In this document: piece by piece, positions 20,959 to 29,155 of the stretch
Numbering within the stretch: the stretch's first letter is position 1
Layout: each line of letters begins with the position of its first letter
From: Poindextera sp963719975
GTDB taxonomy: Bacteria; Pseudomonadota; Alphaproteobacteria; Caulobacterales; Caulobacteraceae
Length of the DNA: 64,000 nt
Assembly: GCA_963719975.1 (NCBI GenBank)
Contig: CAVRED010000011.1
Coordinates: forward strand, 1-64,000
Reading direction: 5' to 3'
The notes under the pieces: generated by a model
Told to the model about the DNA's origin: nothing
What the model saw: only the letters and a program-made list of their open reading frames with translations
Databases searched by the model: none
Translations under genes and position numbers: made by a program

Positions 20959-21855
20959 GTGCTCCCGACCCTTCGCCAGCTGCAGTACCTCAAGCTGCTC
21001 GCCGAGCACGGCTCGTTCAGCCGGGCGGCCGAGGCCGCCCACGTGACCCAGCCGACCTTGTCCGCCGGCGTGCAGGAGCTGGAGCGGATCCTCGGAGCCC
21101 CAGTCGTCGACCGCGCCCGCGCCGGGGTGATCCTGACCCCGATCGGCGAGGAGGCGGTGGCGCGCGCCCGCGACATCCTCGCCCGCGCCGAGGACCTCGT
21201 GCAGGCGGCCAAGAGCGCCGGCCGGCCGCTCTGCGGCCGCTTCCGCCTGGGCGTCATCCCGACGATCGCGCCCTTCCTCCTGCCACGCGCCTTGCCGACG
21301 GTTCGGGCGCGCTTTCCGCAGCTGAGGCTCTTCCTGCGCGAGGACCAGACGCAGAAGCTGATCGCGGCGCTCAAGTCCGGCGCCCTCGATGCAGCCCTGA
21401 TCGCCCTGCCCTACGACACGCAGGGGCTGGAGACGGCGACCGTCTGCGACGACGAGCTGCTCGCTGCCTTGCCCGCCAACCATCCGCTGCTGGCCGCAGA
21501 CCCCATCCCGCCGGAGCGGATGGCCGGCGACGACCTCATCCTGCTCGAGGACGGCCACTGCCTGCGCGACCACGCCCTGGCCGCGTGCCGGCTCGAGCAG
21601 CCGAAGCCTGGCGACGAGGGCGTGTTCACGGCGACCTCTTTGCCGACGCTGGTGCAGATGGTGGCCTCGGGACTCGGAGTCTCCTTCCTGCCGGCCATGG
21701 CGGTCCAGGCCGGTCTGGCGGCCGAGGCGCCCATCGGCATCCGCCACCTGGCGACCGACCAGGCGAGCCGGCAAATCGTGGTCGCCTGGCGTGGCGGGTC
21801 GAGCCGCGGCGTCGAGGCTCGGCTATTGGCCGAAACCCTGCGCACCCTCGGCTAG
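20959..21855 (+). CDS. oxyR: LysR-type peroxide sensor OxyR
   Basis: Transcription factor activated by hydrogen peroxide. The 298-residue protein starts at a GTG (MLPTLRQLQYLKLLAEHGSF), the standard OxyR start, with a helix-turn-helix (FSRAAEAAHVTQPTLSAGVQ). The effector domain has LLEDGHCLRDHALAACRLEQ. Its two Cys are nine residues apart, exactly as Cys199 and Cys208 of E. coli OxyR, so redox sensing by disulphide is well supported. It is divergent from ahpD. The 3' end overlaps the stop of a small minus-strand gene. The ATG at 20949 is out of frame with the protein. Confidence 0.94.
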   Translation: MLPTLRQLQYLKLLAEHGSFSRAAEAAHVTQPTLSAGVQELERILGAPVVDRARAGVILTPIGEEAVARARDILARAEDLVQAAKSAGRPLCGRFRLGVIPTIAPFLLPRALPTVRARFPQLRLFLREDQTQKLIAALKSGALDAALIALPYDTQGLETATVCDDELLAALPANHPLLAADPIPPERMAGDDLILLEDGHCLRDHALAACRLEQPKPGDEGVFTATSLPTLVQMVASGLGVSFLPAMAVQAGLAAEAPIGIRHLATDQASRQIVVAWRGGSSRGVEARLLAETLRTLG

Positions 21856-22125
21856 CGGCTGTCCGGCGGGCCTCGGCGCGGCGTTCGCCGGACCGGCCAG
21901 CCGGTACTCCCAGACCTGAGTCTGGTCGCGCCAGGCCGCGACGTCGACGACGAGGCATCCGGCCATCTTGCGCAACACCGCGTGCATCCGCCGTGCGACC
22001 GGCTCGTCGGCCAGGGGATGCGGCGCCGCGCGGACCGGCGCGGACGCTTGTTGCGGCGCGGGCGGCTGGCATGGCGGCGCCGGCGCGGCGGCAGCCAGGG
22101 CGGCGGCGAGAACGAGCGCGGGCAT
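21823..22125 (-). CDS. small secreted hypothetical protein
   Basis: A 100-residue protein with a short signal peptide (MPALVLAAALAAAAPAPPCQ) and a proline-rich start. The mature part reads VARRMHAVLRKMAGCLVVDV and AAWRDQTQVWEYRLAGPANA. There are two Cys but no lipobox. It overlaps the end of oxyR by 33 bases on the opposite strand. No family recognised. The signal peptide supports it being real, while the overlap and low complexity keep confidence moderate. Confidence 0.5.
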   Translation of the reverse strand: MPALVLAAALAAAAPAPPCQPPAPQQASAPVRAAPHPLADEPVARRMHAVLRKMAGCLVVDVAAWRDQTQVWEYRLAGPANAAPRPAGQPLAEGAQGFGQ

Positions 22126-22209
22126 AGGCGTTCCTCCAGGCGCGAAGGGTCTTCATCCTACCACATCCGACCCGATCCGACAGAAAGGGTCTTGCATTCC
22201 GATGCAACT

Positions 22210-22238
22210 TCGATATATCTGCAACATCGATATATCTG
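22210..22238. promoter_or_regulatory. direct repeat TCGATATATCTG x2, likely PadR operator
   Basis: TCGATATATCTG occurs at 22210-22221 and again at 22227-22238, 17 bases apart. Each copy contains the perfect palindrome GATATATC. The second copy ends 12 bases before the PadR start codon, so binding would block the promoter or the ribosome. This is a strong candidate for autoregulation. Confidence 0.65.
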
Positions 22239-22250
22239 AGAAGGATCAAT

Positions 22251-22811
22251 ATGCATCGATTTCATCACCATCAACATCGCTCGCGGCATGCCTTCGGCTG
22301 GTCGGAGGGCGAAGGGCGCCGCGGCGTCGGACGACGCGGCATGCGGCCTCGCCGCGTGTTCGAGCAGGGCGACCTCAGGCTCGTTCTGCTCAAGCTGATC
22401 GCGGAGAAGCCGCGTCACGGCTACGAGCTGATCAAGGCTGTCGAGGAAGCGGTTGGCGGCGCCTATGCGCCGAGCCCCGGCGTCGTCTATCCGACGCTGA
22501 CGCTGCTCGAGGACATGGGCTACGTGCGCCAGCAGCCGGACGCCGACGGAGCCAAGAAGCTCTACGCCGTCACGACGGAAGGCCAGGCCCATCTCACCGA
22601 ACAGAAGGACGCCGTCGAGGCCATCTTCGCCCGCATGGGCGAGGTCGCCGCCGCAAACCGCGGCCGTAGCGCCCCGCAGATCCTGCGCGCCATGCAGAAC
22701 CTGAACACAGCGCTTCGCTATCGCCTCGGCCGCGGGCCGCTGAGCGACACCCAGGTGCAGGCGGTGGCCGCGGCCCTGGACGCCGCCGCTCGCGCAGTCG
22801 AGGACGCCTGA
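22251..22811 (+). CDS. PadR-family regulator with His-rich N-terminus
   Basis: A 186-residue repressor of the PadR family. The winged helix is clear: LRLVLLKLIAEKPRHGYELI, SPGVVYPTLTLLEDMGYVRQ and KLYAVTTEGQAHLTEQKDAV. Before it comes an extension starting MHRFHHHQHRSRHAFGWSEG, with six His in the first thirteen residues. This layout recalls YqjI, the nickel/iron-responsive PadR protein of E. coli that has a His-rich N-terminus, so metal sensing is a reasonable inference. Two copies of TCGATATATCTG precede the gene. No metal-transport or ferric-reductase gene is adjacent, so targets other than itself are unknown. Confidence 0.85.
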   Translation: MHRFHHHQHRSRHAFGWSEGEGRRGVGRRGMRPRRVFEQGDLRLVLLKLIAEKPRHGYELIKAVEEAVGGAYAPSPGVVYPTLTLLEDMGYVRQQPDADGAKKLYAVTTEGQAHLTEQKDAVEAIFARMGEVAAANRGRSAPQILRAMQNLNTALRYRLGRGPLSDTQVQAVAAALDAAARAVEDA

Positions 22812-22822
22812 GAGCAGACGTA

Positions 22823-22865
22823 GGCGGCGGGCCTGGCTTGCCGCCGCCCCCGCCGGGTGCTTTTT
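22823..22865 (+). terminator. probable terminator after the PadR gene
   Basis: GGCGGCGG (22823-22830) pairs perfectly with CCGCCGCC (22841-22848). An alternative stem with the following CCCGCCG brings the stem closer to TTTTT at 22861-22865. It lies between the PadR stop and dapF. Confidence 0.55.
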
Positions 22866-22893
22866 CGCTCGTCCCGGCCTATATGGCGCGGCC

Positions 22894-23721
22894 ATGGGCC
22901 GGCCCTTCCTCAAGATGAACGGCCTCGGCAACGACTTTGTCGTGGTCGAGGCGCGCGAGGGCGCTTTCACGCCGGGTCCGGCCGAGGTGCGCGCGATCGC
23001 CGACCGCGCCCGCGGCATCGGCTGCGACCAACTCATCGCCATCGAGCCCTCGACCAAGGCCGAGGCCTTCGTCCGCTTCTGGAACGCCGACGGCGGGGAG
23101 ACGGCCGCCTGCGGCAACGGGGCGCGCTGCGTCGCCTGGCTCTTGATGCAGGCGTCCGGCAAAGACGAGACCTGCCTGGAGACGAACGCCGGCCTGCTCG
23201 GCGCGCGTCGCGCGGAAGGCGATCTCGTCACCGTCGACATGGGCGAACCCGGCCTCGGCTGGCGCGACATCCCGCTCGCCGAGGCGATGGACACGCGCGG
23301 CATCGAACTGCAGGTCGGGCCGATCGACCATCCGGTGCTGCACACCCCGGGCTGTGTCAGCATGGGCAACCCGCACGTGATCTTCTTCGTCCGCGACGTC
23401 GCGACCGCGCCGGTGGCCGAGGTCGGCTCGTTGATCGAGAACCATCCGTTGTTTCCCGAGCGGACCAACGTCGGGTTCGCAGAGATCAAGGCGCGCGACC
23501 GTATCGGCCTGCGGGTCTGGGAGCGGGGGGTCGGCGAGACAAGGGCCTGCGGCACCGGCGCCTGCGCGGCGCTCGTCGCGGCTAGCCGGCGCGAGCTGAC
23601 CGGCCGTGCGGCGACCGTTGAGCTTCCGGGCGGGCCGCTGCGCGTCGAGTGGCGCGAGAGCGACGGCCATGTGCTGATGACCGGGCCGACCGCGGTCGAG
23701 TTCACGGGGACGTTGCCGTGA
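22894..23721 (+). CDS. dapF: diaminopimelate epimerase
   Basis: Converts LL- to meso-diaminopimelate for lysine and peptidoglycan. The intact 275-residue protein has FLKMNGLGNDFVVVEA at the start. The two catalytic Cys regions are ETAACGNGARCVAW and GETRACGTGACAALVA. PHVIFFVRDV and the LPGGPLRVEWRESDGHVLMT end are also typical. ATG at 22894 fits the family start. The TGA overlaps the GTG of mtaB, beginning a run of four overlapping genes (dapF-mtaB-ftsY-yciB). Confidence 0.96.
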   Translation: MGRPFLKMNGLGNDFVVVEAREGAFTPGPAEVRAIADRARGIGCDQLIAIEPSTKAEAFVRFWNADGGETAACGNGARCVAWLLMQASGKDETCLETNAGLLGARRAEGDLVTVDMGEPGLGWRDIPLAEAMDTRGIELQVGPIDHPVLHTPGCVSMGNPHVIFFVRDVATAPVAEVGSLIENHPLFPERTNVGFAEIKARDRIGLRVWERGVGETRACGTGACAALVAASRRELTGRAATVELPGGPLRVEWRESDGHVLMTGPTAVEFTGTLP

Positions 23722-24963
23722 ACGCGGTGGAGGTCATCACCTTCGGCTGCCGGCTGAACGCCTACGAATCCGACGTGATCCGCACGCGTGCGGCGGAGGC
23801 GGGCCTCACCGACGCCGTGGTCCTCAACACTTGCGCGGTGACCGCAGAGGCGGTTCGTCAGGCGCGGCAGACCATCCGCCGCGTGCGCCGGGAGCGGCCG
23901 GGGGCGCGCTTGATCGTCACCGGCTGCGCCGCGCAGATCGATCCGGCCGCCTTCGCCGCCATGGGCGAGGTCGACCAGGTGCTCGGCAACGCCGAGAAGA
24001 TCGCTGTCGGCGCGTACCGCACGGACGGCGCGCGGCGCGTCGCGGTGGGCGACATCTTTTCCGTGCACGAAGCGGCGGCGCCGACGATCGCGCACGACGC
24101 GGTGCGGGCCCGCGCCTCGGTCGAGATCCAGAACGGCTGCGATCACCGCTGCACCTTCTGCGTGATTCCCTACGGACGCGGCGCCTCGCGCTCGGTGCCG
24201 GCCGGCCGTGTCGTCGAGGCGATCCGCCGTCTGAGCACGGAGGGATGCCGCGAGGCGGTGCTGACCGGCGTCGACCTGACCTCATGGGGCGCCGACCTTC
24301 CGGGGACCCCCAGCCTGGGAGCGCTGGTCCGCCGGATCCTCAGGCTCGCGCCCGATTTGGCGCGGCTTCGGCTCTCATCGATCGACGTCGCCGAGATCGA
24401 CGACGAACTGCTCGCCTGCTTCGCCGAAGAGCCCAGGCTCATGCCGCACCTGCATCTGTCGCTGCAGTCGGGCGACGACATGATCTTGAAGCGGATGAAG
24501 CGTCGCCATGGCCGCGACCGGGCGCTGGCGCTGATCGAAGCCGTCCGCCGCGAGCCGTCCCGACACGGCCTTCGGCGCCGACGTCATCGCCGGCTTCCCG
24601 ACCGAAACGGAGGCGATGTTCGAGCACACGCTTTCGCTCGTCCACGAAGCCCGCCTCGCCTACCTGCACGTCTTCCCGTTCAGCCCGCGCGCGGGCACGC
24701 CCGCCGCGCGCATGCCGCAGGTCGCCAAGGCGGCGATCAAGGCGCGCGCCATGCGCTTGCGCGAGGCCGGAGCGTCGGCGCTTGGCCTGCATCTCGAACG
24801 CCAGGTCGGCCGGACGGTCACGGGCCTGGTCGAACGTCCTGGCCGCGCCCGCGCGCCGGACTTCACCGAAATCCTGTTCGACGGCGACGCGCCGGACGGG
24901 GCGCTTCTCCCGATCACGGTCACCGGCCACGACGGCGCCCGCGCCATCGGTGCGCCCGCGTGA
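23718..24963 (+). CDS. mtaB: tRNA t6A37 methylthiotransferase MtaB (one frame slip)
   Basis: Radical SAM enzyme that adds a methylthio group to t6A at position 37 of tRNAs. The GTG at 23718 overlaps the dapF stop. Residues near the start read EVITFGCRLNAYESDVIR, then VLNTCAVTAEAVRQARQTIR and LIVTGCAAQ, the three Cys of the N-terminal cluster. NGCDHRCTFCVIPYGRG is the radical SAM CxxxCxxC. A slip near 24560 (one extra base) shifts the frame before FGADVIAGFPTETEAMFEHT and YLHVFPFSPRAGTPAARMPQ. The C-terminal TRAM-like part ends at 24963. The stop overlaps the ftsY start. Confidence 0.93.
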
Positions 24964-25904
24964 GTGAGACCGAGGCCCGCAAGCCCGGATGGTTCCGAAG
25001 ACTGGCGGACGGCCTGTCCCGGTCGTCGCGGCAGATGTCGACGGAGATCGTCTCGGTCTTCACCAAGAAGCCGCTCGACCAGGCCAGGCTCGACGAACTC
25101 GAGGACATGCTGATCGAGGCCGACCTCGGCCCGAGCGCCGCCCAGCGCATCACCGAGCGCTTCGCCGCCCAGCGGTTTGGGCGCGAATGCGACGAGGACG
25201 AGATCAAGCACGCGCTCGCCGAGGCCATCGCCGCCGAGCTCAGCCCGCGGCAGGGCGTCTTCGAAGCGCTCGCCGGGCCCCGTCCCTACGTCGTGCTCTT
25301 CGTCGGCGTGAACGGATCGGGCAAGACGACGACGCTCGGCAAGATCGCCGCCGACCTCACGCGGCGCGGGGCCAAGGTGCTGGTGGTCGCCGGCGACACC
25401 TTCCGCGCCGCCGCGGTCGAGCAGCTCAAGATCTGGGCCGAGCGCGCCGGGGCCGCCTTCGTCGCCGGCGCTCCGGGCGCCGATGCCGCCGGCCTGGCCT
25501 TCGATGGCCTGGAGAAGGCGAAGACGGAGGGCTACGACGTCGTCCTGATCGACACGGCGGGCCGGCTGCAGAACAAGGCCGGCCTGATGGACGAGCTCCT
25601 GAAGATCGTGCGCGTTCTGAAGAAGGTCGACCCGGAAGCGCCTCACGAGACTTTGCTTGTCCTGGATGCGACGGTGGGGCGCAACGCGCTCGCCCAGGAA
25701 AATGTGTTCGGCAACACCGCCGGGGTGACCGGCATCGTGATGACCAAGCTGGACGGCACCGCGCGCGGCGGCGTGCTCGTGCCCGTCGCCCAGGCGTCGG
25801 ACGCGCCAATCAAGCTGATCGGCGTCGGGGAGGGCATCGACGACCTGCAGCCGTTCGATGCCGAGGCCTTCTCCCGCTCGCTTGTCGGACTCGACCAGGG
25901 TTGA
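24960..25904 (+). CDS. ftsY: signal recognition particle receptor FtsY
   Basis: SRP receptor GTPase for co-translational membrane targeting. The GTG at 24960 overlaps the mtaB stop and gives a 314-residue protein: SETEARKPGWFRRLADGLSR, the N domain (LDELEDMLIEADLGPSAAQR), then the G domain. The G domain has FVGVNGSGKTTTLGKIAADL (G1), GDTFRAAAVEQLKIWAER, VLIDTAGRLQNKAGLMDEL (G3) and MTKLDGTARGG (G4). IKLIGVGEGIDDLQPFDAEA is the typical end. The acidic A domain seen in E. coli is essentially absent, as in many alphaproteobacteria. The frame is intact. Confidence 0.96.
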   Translation: MSETEARKPGWFRRLADGLSRSSRQMSTEIVSVFTKKPLDQARLDELEDMLIEADLGPSAAQRITERFAAQRFGRECDEDEIKHALAEAIAAELSPRQGVFEALAGPRPYVVLFVGVNGSGKTTTLGKIAADLTRRGAKVLVVAGDTFRAAAVEQLKIWAERAGAAFVAGAPGADAAGLAFDGLEKAKTEGYDVVLIDTAGRLQNKAGLMDELLKIVRVLKKVDPEAPHETLLVLDATVGRNALAQENVFGNTAGVTGIVMTKLDGTARGGVLVPVAQASDAPIKLIGVGEGIDDLQPFDAEAFSRSLVGLDQG

Positions 25905-26573
25905 GCGAACCGGCGCCCAAGACGCCGCCGGCCCAACGCAGCCAGGCGCACGCCGCCATCCGCCTTATCGTCGACTATGGCGGGATCGCCGCATTTGGCG
26001 CGGCCTACTTCCTCCGCCTTCGGTTTGTGGCCGGGGGTCCGCTCGGCTGGGCGCTGGCGTGGGGCGGCGGCGCGAGGCCCGACCTGATCGCCGCGACCGG
26101 GTGGCTGGTCGCGGGGTCGGCGATTGCGCTCCTGATCGGTCTGGCGGCCGAGCGACGCCTGGCCCCGATGCCGCTGATCGCCGGCGGCTTCGCTTTCATC
26201 TTCGGTGGGCTGACGCTGGTCTTGCACGACGTCCGCTTCACCAAGATCAAGCCGACGGCGGTCAACCTCATCTTCGCCGCCGCGCTCGTGGTCGGACTGC
26301 GTTCTCCGACGCAATCCGTTGAAGTGGCTGCTTGGCGAAGCTCTGGCTCTTCCTGACGCCGCATGGCGGTCGCTGACGCTGCGCTATGCGATCTACTTCG
26401 TCGCGATGGCGGCGTTGAACGAGGCCGTGTGGCGAACGCAGTCCGATTGGGTATGGGTGGAATTTCACACCATCGGACAGTGGATTTGCGTGCTTCTATT
26501 CTCGGTCGCGCAGATCCCCTTCATGATGAAGCACCTGAAGACACAAGAACCGCCGCCGCCTCCAACCGATTAG
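25901..26573 (+). CDS. yciB: inner-membrane septation protein, YciB/IspA family (one frame slip)
   Basis: Polytopic inner-membrane protein of the intracellular septation A family. The start is TTG at 25901 overlapping the ftsY stop (TTGA). Hydrophobic segments include GGIAAFGAAYFLRLRFVAGG, TGWLVAGSAIALLIGLAAER and GGFAFIFGGLTLVLHDVRFT. KPTAVNLIFAAALVVGL leads to a slip near 26300, after which RRNPLKWLLGEAL, RYAIYFVAMAALNEAVWRTQ and WVEFHTIGQWICVLLFSVAQ continue the family. The family helps envelope integrity and division. It is the last gene of the dapF operon. Confidence 0.88.
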
Positions 26574-26670
26574 CGGCATCCCGCGCTTGCAGCGTATACG
26601 GAAGGTATGTCTTCAAATCGACGTACAGCCGCGCTAAGGTAATAGCGACGGTTGCGCTTGGATTGGGGTG

Positions 26671-27393
26671 ATGGCGAAGCTGAAGACAAAGCCGGGAAGC
26701 AAGAAAGCCGGCAAGAAGATCGAGGCCAGCCGGGCGCTGGATCGCTCGCCAAGCCACCTGTTGCACCGCGCTTTGCAGCTAGCGCTGGACATCTACGCCG
26801 AAGAGACGGGACCCGACGCGGTCACGCAGCGGCAGTATGCGGTTCTGGCCGCCGTCGCCGCCCAGGAAGGTCTGACCCAGACCGATCTGGTGCGCGCAAC
26901 GGGCATCGACCGTTCGACGCTGGCCGACCTGGTGGCGCGGATGATCGGCAAGACGCTTCTGGCGCGGCAACGGTCGACCGCCGACGCGCGGGCGAACACC
27001 GTGCGCCTGACCGATCCCGGGCGGGCGGCGCTGGAAGCCGCCAAGCCGCGGGTTGCGGCCGCGGACGCGCGGATCATGAAACTGCTCCCGACCCGCAAGC
27101 GCGACGCCTTCCTTGACGTCCTGCGCGAGATGGGGCGCGTCGCCGAAACCATGGGCGAGCCGGAGGAGCCCGCCGCGGCGGCCAAAACGAAGAAGAAGAA
27201 GAAGACCAAGGCGGCAAAGGCCGAGAGAGCCGCCAAGCCGGTCAAGCCGCCGAAGGCGACGAAGCCCGCCAAACCCGCCAAGGCGCCGGCTGCGAAGGCG
27301 GCAAAGGCGGTCAAGGCGCCGAAGGCCGCAAAGCCCGCCAAGAAGAAGAAGTCGAAGAAGGCGCTCGCCGTGGCGCCGGCCAGCGCGGCCTAG
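26671..27393 (+). CDS. MarR-family regulator with histone H1-like tail
   Basis: A 240-residue protein in two parts. Residues about 30-160 form a MarR winged helix (QYAVLAAVAAQEGLTQTDLV, ATGIDRSTLADLVARMIGKT). Residues about 168-240 are almost only Lys, Ala and Pro, in repeats such as KAAKAVKAPKAAKPAKKKK, like histone H1 or bacterial Hc1/AlgP tails. The tail should bind DNA without sequence specificity. The N-terminus is also Lys-rich. The ATG at 26671 follows a GTG in the same frame. No target gene is obvious nearby. The frame is intact. Confidence 0.85.
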   Translation: MAKLKTKPGSKKAGKKIEASRALDRSPSHLLHRALQLALDIYAEETGPDAVTQRQYAVLAAVAAQEGLTQTDLVRATGIDRSTLADLVARMIGKTLLARQRSTADARANTVRLTDPGRAALEAAKPRVAAADARIMKLLPTRKRDAFLDVLREMGRVAETMGEPEEPAAAAKTKKKKKTKAAKAERAAKPVKPPKATKPAKPAKAPAAKAAKAVKAPKAAKPAKKKKSKKALAVAPASAA

Positions 27394-27398
27394 ACCGT

Positions 27399-27662
27399 CT
27401 AGACCCTGATATTGACGATCGAGCCCGGGCGGGCGTTTCCATCCGGCCGTTGCGTCGCGCTCGGCTCCTCGCGGGTCGACGGCGCGGGGCTGGCCGCTCG
27501 CACCGCCGGCGTGGCGGCGGTCGCCGTGGGCCGCGTTGCGGGCTCGGCGATCTGGCCCCGCCCGAGGGCGGCTTCAAAGAAGGCGCGCTGGGCCGCGGTG
27601 CGCGCGTCGCCCGCCGGCGGGATGCGGGGCGCGGGTTGGCCTGAGATCGGTGGAAGCGCCAT
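27399..27662 (-). CDS. hypothetical protein preceded by a CtrA box
   Basis: An 87-residue, Ala/Pro-rich, probably disordered protein starting MALPPISGQPAPRIPPAGDA, with a short helical motif AAQRAFFEAALGRGQI and a conserved-looking end DGNARPGSIVNIRV. No signal peptide or membrane segment. It converges with the MarR gene. A full CtrA-type box lies about 60 bases upstream, so it is probably a cell-cycle-regulated gene. The size and C-terminal motif look like small polarity or flagellar accessory proteins, but I cannot name the family. Confidence 0.62.
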   Translation of the reverse strand: MALPPISGQPAPRIPPAGDARTAAQRAFFEAALGRGQIAEPATRPTATAATPAVRAASPAPSTREEPSATQRPDGNARPGSIVNIRV

Positions 27663-27718
27663 GCGCCAGCCTTTGAGGTCCGCCGTCGCGGGTTGAGGCC
27701 TCTCTCATGCGGCGATTT

Positions 27719-27737
27719 ATGGTTAACGCCGGCTTAA
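27719..27737 (-). promoter_or_regulatory. CtrA binding site TTAA-N7-TTAACCAT
   Basis: Read on the minus strand, TTAA (27737-27734), seven bases, then TTAACCAT (27726-27719). This is the full CtrA consensus plus the extended TTAACCAT half-site. It points toward the small gene at 27399-27662 and overlaps the stop codon of ccmG. Confidence 0.8.
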
Positions 27738-28261
27738 CGCGGCTGCGCGCCGTGCTCGAGCAGGGACTCGGCGCTCGCCGGCGTGAGCGGCAACGCGACC
27801 TTTGCGGCGATGCGCCCGTCCGGGCCGACCACGAACGTCTCCGGCACGCCCGAGACGCCGAAGTCGAGCCCGGCGCGGCCGTCGCGGTCGACCAGGGTGG
27901 CGGCGTAAGGATTGCCGCTGCGGTTCAGCATGGCGTGGGTGGCCTCGGCGTTGTAGCGCCACGGCGAGACGATCCCCACCACGCGCACGCCCTGCGCCTT
28001 CAGCGCCATCAGGACGGGCTGCTCCTGCTGGCAGGGCGCGCACCAGTAGGCGAAGAAGTTGACAAGCGTGCCCGGCGGCGCGGCGGCCTTCAGCTCGACG
28101 GCGCTGCCTCCGTCAAGCGGGGTCAGCGTCTCGTCCGGCAGGGCTTGGCCGACCAGGGCGGCCGGCTCGTAATGCGGGTCGTGGCGCAGCGCCGAGCCGG
28201 CGAAGAGCGCGCCCAGGCCCAGCAGCACGGCGACAGGAGCGAGAGCGATCCAGCGCTTCAT
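27734..28261 (-). CDS. ccmG: cytochrome c biogenesis thiol:disulfide protein CcmG/DsbE
   Basis: Membrane-anchored periplasmic thioredoxin that reduces apocytochrome c before heme attachment. The 175-residue protein has an N-terminal anchor (MKRWIALAPVAVLLGLGALF), then LVGQALPDETLTPLDGG. The active site is LVNFFAYWCAPCQQEQPVLM with the WCAPC motif. GVSGVPETFVVGPDGRIAAK contains the cis-Pro loop. It lies at the end of ccmABCD, with the start overlapping the ccmD stop. ccmE, ccmF and ccmH are not in this window. Confidence 0.92.
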   Translation of the reverse strand: MKRWIALAPVAVLLGLGALFAGSALRHDPHYEPAALVGQALPDETLTPLDGGSAVELKAAAPPGTLVNFFAYWCAPCQQEQPVLMALKAQGVRVVGIVSPWRYNAEATHAMLNRSGNPYAATLVDRDGRAGLDFGVSGVPETFVVGPDGRIAAKVALPLTPASAESLLEHGAQPR

Positions 28262-28416
28262 TGCGCGCCCGTCTCGGCGTCGCCCGTCTCCGCCGCGCGC
28301 CGCCAGCGGCGGGTCCTGAGCAGGCTGTCGAGCACCATCGCGGCAAGGATCAGTGCGGTGACGGCGTAGGCCGGCCAGACGTAGGGGCCGTACTTGCCGG
28401 CGTCGAAGTCAAACAT
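28258..28416 (-). CDS. ccmD: heme exporter protein CcmD
   Basis: A 52-residue single-pass membrane protein of the CcmABCD heme-handling complex. MFDFDAGKYGPYVWPAYAVT opens the typical KYGxYVWPAY signature, followed by one hydrophobic helix and an Arg-rich end (LLRTRRWRRA). The ATG at 28416 is five bases past the ccmC stop. The stop overlaps the ccmG start. Confidence 0.9.
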   Translation of the reverse strand: MFDFDAGKYGPYVWPAYAVTALILAAMVLDSLLRTRRWRRAAETGDAETGAQ

Positions 28417-28421
28417 CGCGC

Positions 28422-29144
28422 TCACCCCGCCCTTCGAACCGCACGGACCTGGGCGCGGCGGCGCCAGACCTCGCCGCGGATCCGCACCAGCCAGAGCGCG
28501 CCGAAGCCCGCCAGGTAGGCCAACCCCATGATCAGCAGCGGCGCGAGGTAGACGGCCGGCATCGCCGGGCCGCCGGAACGGAGTACCGATGAGGCTTGGT
28601 GCAAGCTCCGCCACCATGTGACCGAGAAATGCACGATCGGCAGGTTGACCAGCCCGACCAGCGCGAGGATCGACGTGGCCGGCGCGGCGCGCGCCTCGTC
28701 CTCGATCGATGCGTCGAGGGCGAGATAGCCCAGGTAGAAGAGGAAGAGCACCAAGACCGACGTCAGCCGCGGATCGCCCCAGACCCACCAGGCGCCCCAT
28801 GTGGTCTTGCCCCAGAGCGAGCCGGTGATCAGCGCGAGGAGCGTCACCGCCGCGCCCAGTGGGGCGGCGGCGCGAGCGGCGGCCTGCGCCAGGGCATGGC
28901 GAAAGACGAGGCTGAGGAAACTCGCCCCGCCGAGGCAGGCGTAGATGAGCAGGCTCATCCAGGCCGCCGGCACGTGGATGAACATGATGTGGACGGCGTA
29001 GCCCTGCTGGTAGTCGGGTGGGGCGCGGAAATCGAGAACGAGCCCGACGCAGAGCAAGGCGACGGCGAGGGCGCCGAACAGGGGCGCGGCCCAGCGCGAG
29101 AACGCCATGAACCGCTCGGGATTGGCCAGGGCCGGGATCATCAT
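28422..29144 (-). CDS. ccmC: heme exporter protein CcmC
   Basis: Six-helix membrane protein that passes heme to CcmE in cytochrome c maturation. The 240-residue intact frame starts MMIPALANPERFMAFSRWAA. It contains YAVHIMFIHVPAAWMSLLIY with an essential His region, the tryptophan-rich WGKTTWGAWWVWGDPRLTSV periplasmic loop, and VNLPIVHFSVTWWRSLHQ with the second His. The layout matches the family throughout. ATG-ATG at 29144 is the start. ccmB lies upstream with a 12-base gap. Confidence 0.95.
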   Translation of the reverse strand: MMIPALANPERFMAFSRWAAPLFGALAVALLCVGLVLDFRAPPDYQQGYAVHIMFIHVPAAWMSLLIYACLGGASFLSLVFRHALAQAAARAAAPLGAAVTLLALITGSLWGKTTWGAWWVWGDPRLTSVLVLFLFYLGYLALDASIEDEARAAPATSILALVGLVNLPIVHFSVTWWRSLHQASSVLRSGGPAMPAVYLAPLLIMGLAYLAGFGALWLVRIRGEVWRRRAQVRAVRRAG

Positions 29145-29155
29145 GGGTGCAGCCC

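Noticed and set aside
19753..24146. Very long open frames on the minus strand over oxyR, dapF and mtaB
   Set aside because: They are GC-rich shadows of well-identified genes, with unnatural Arg/His/Ala-rich products.
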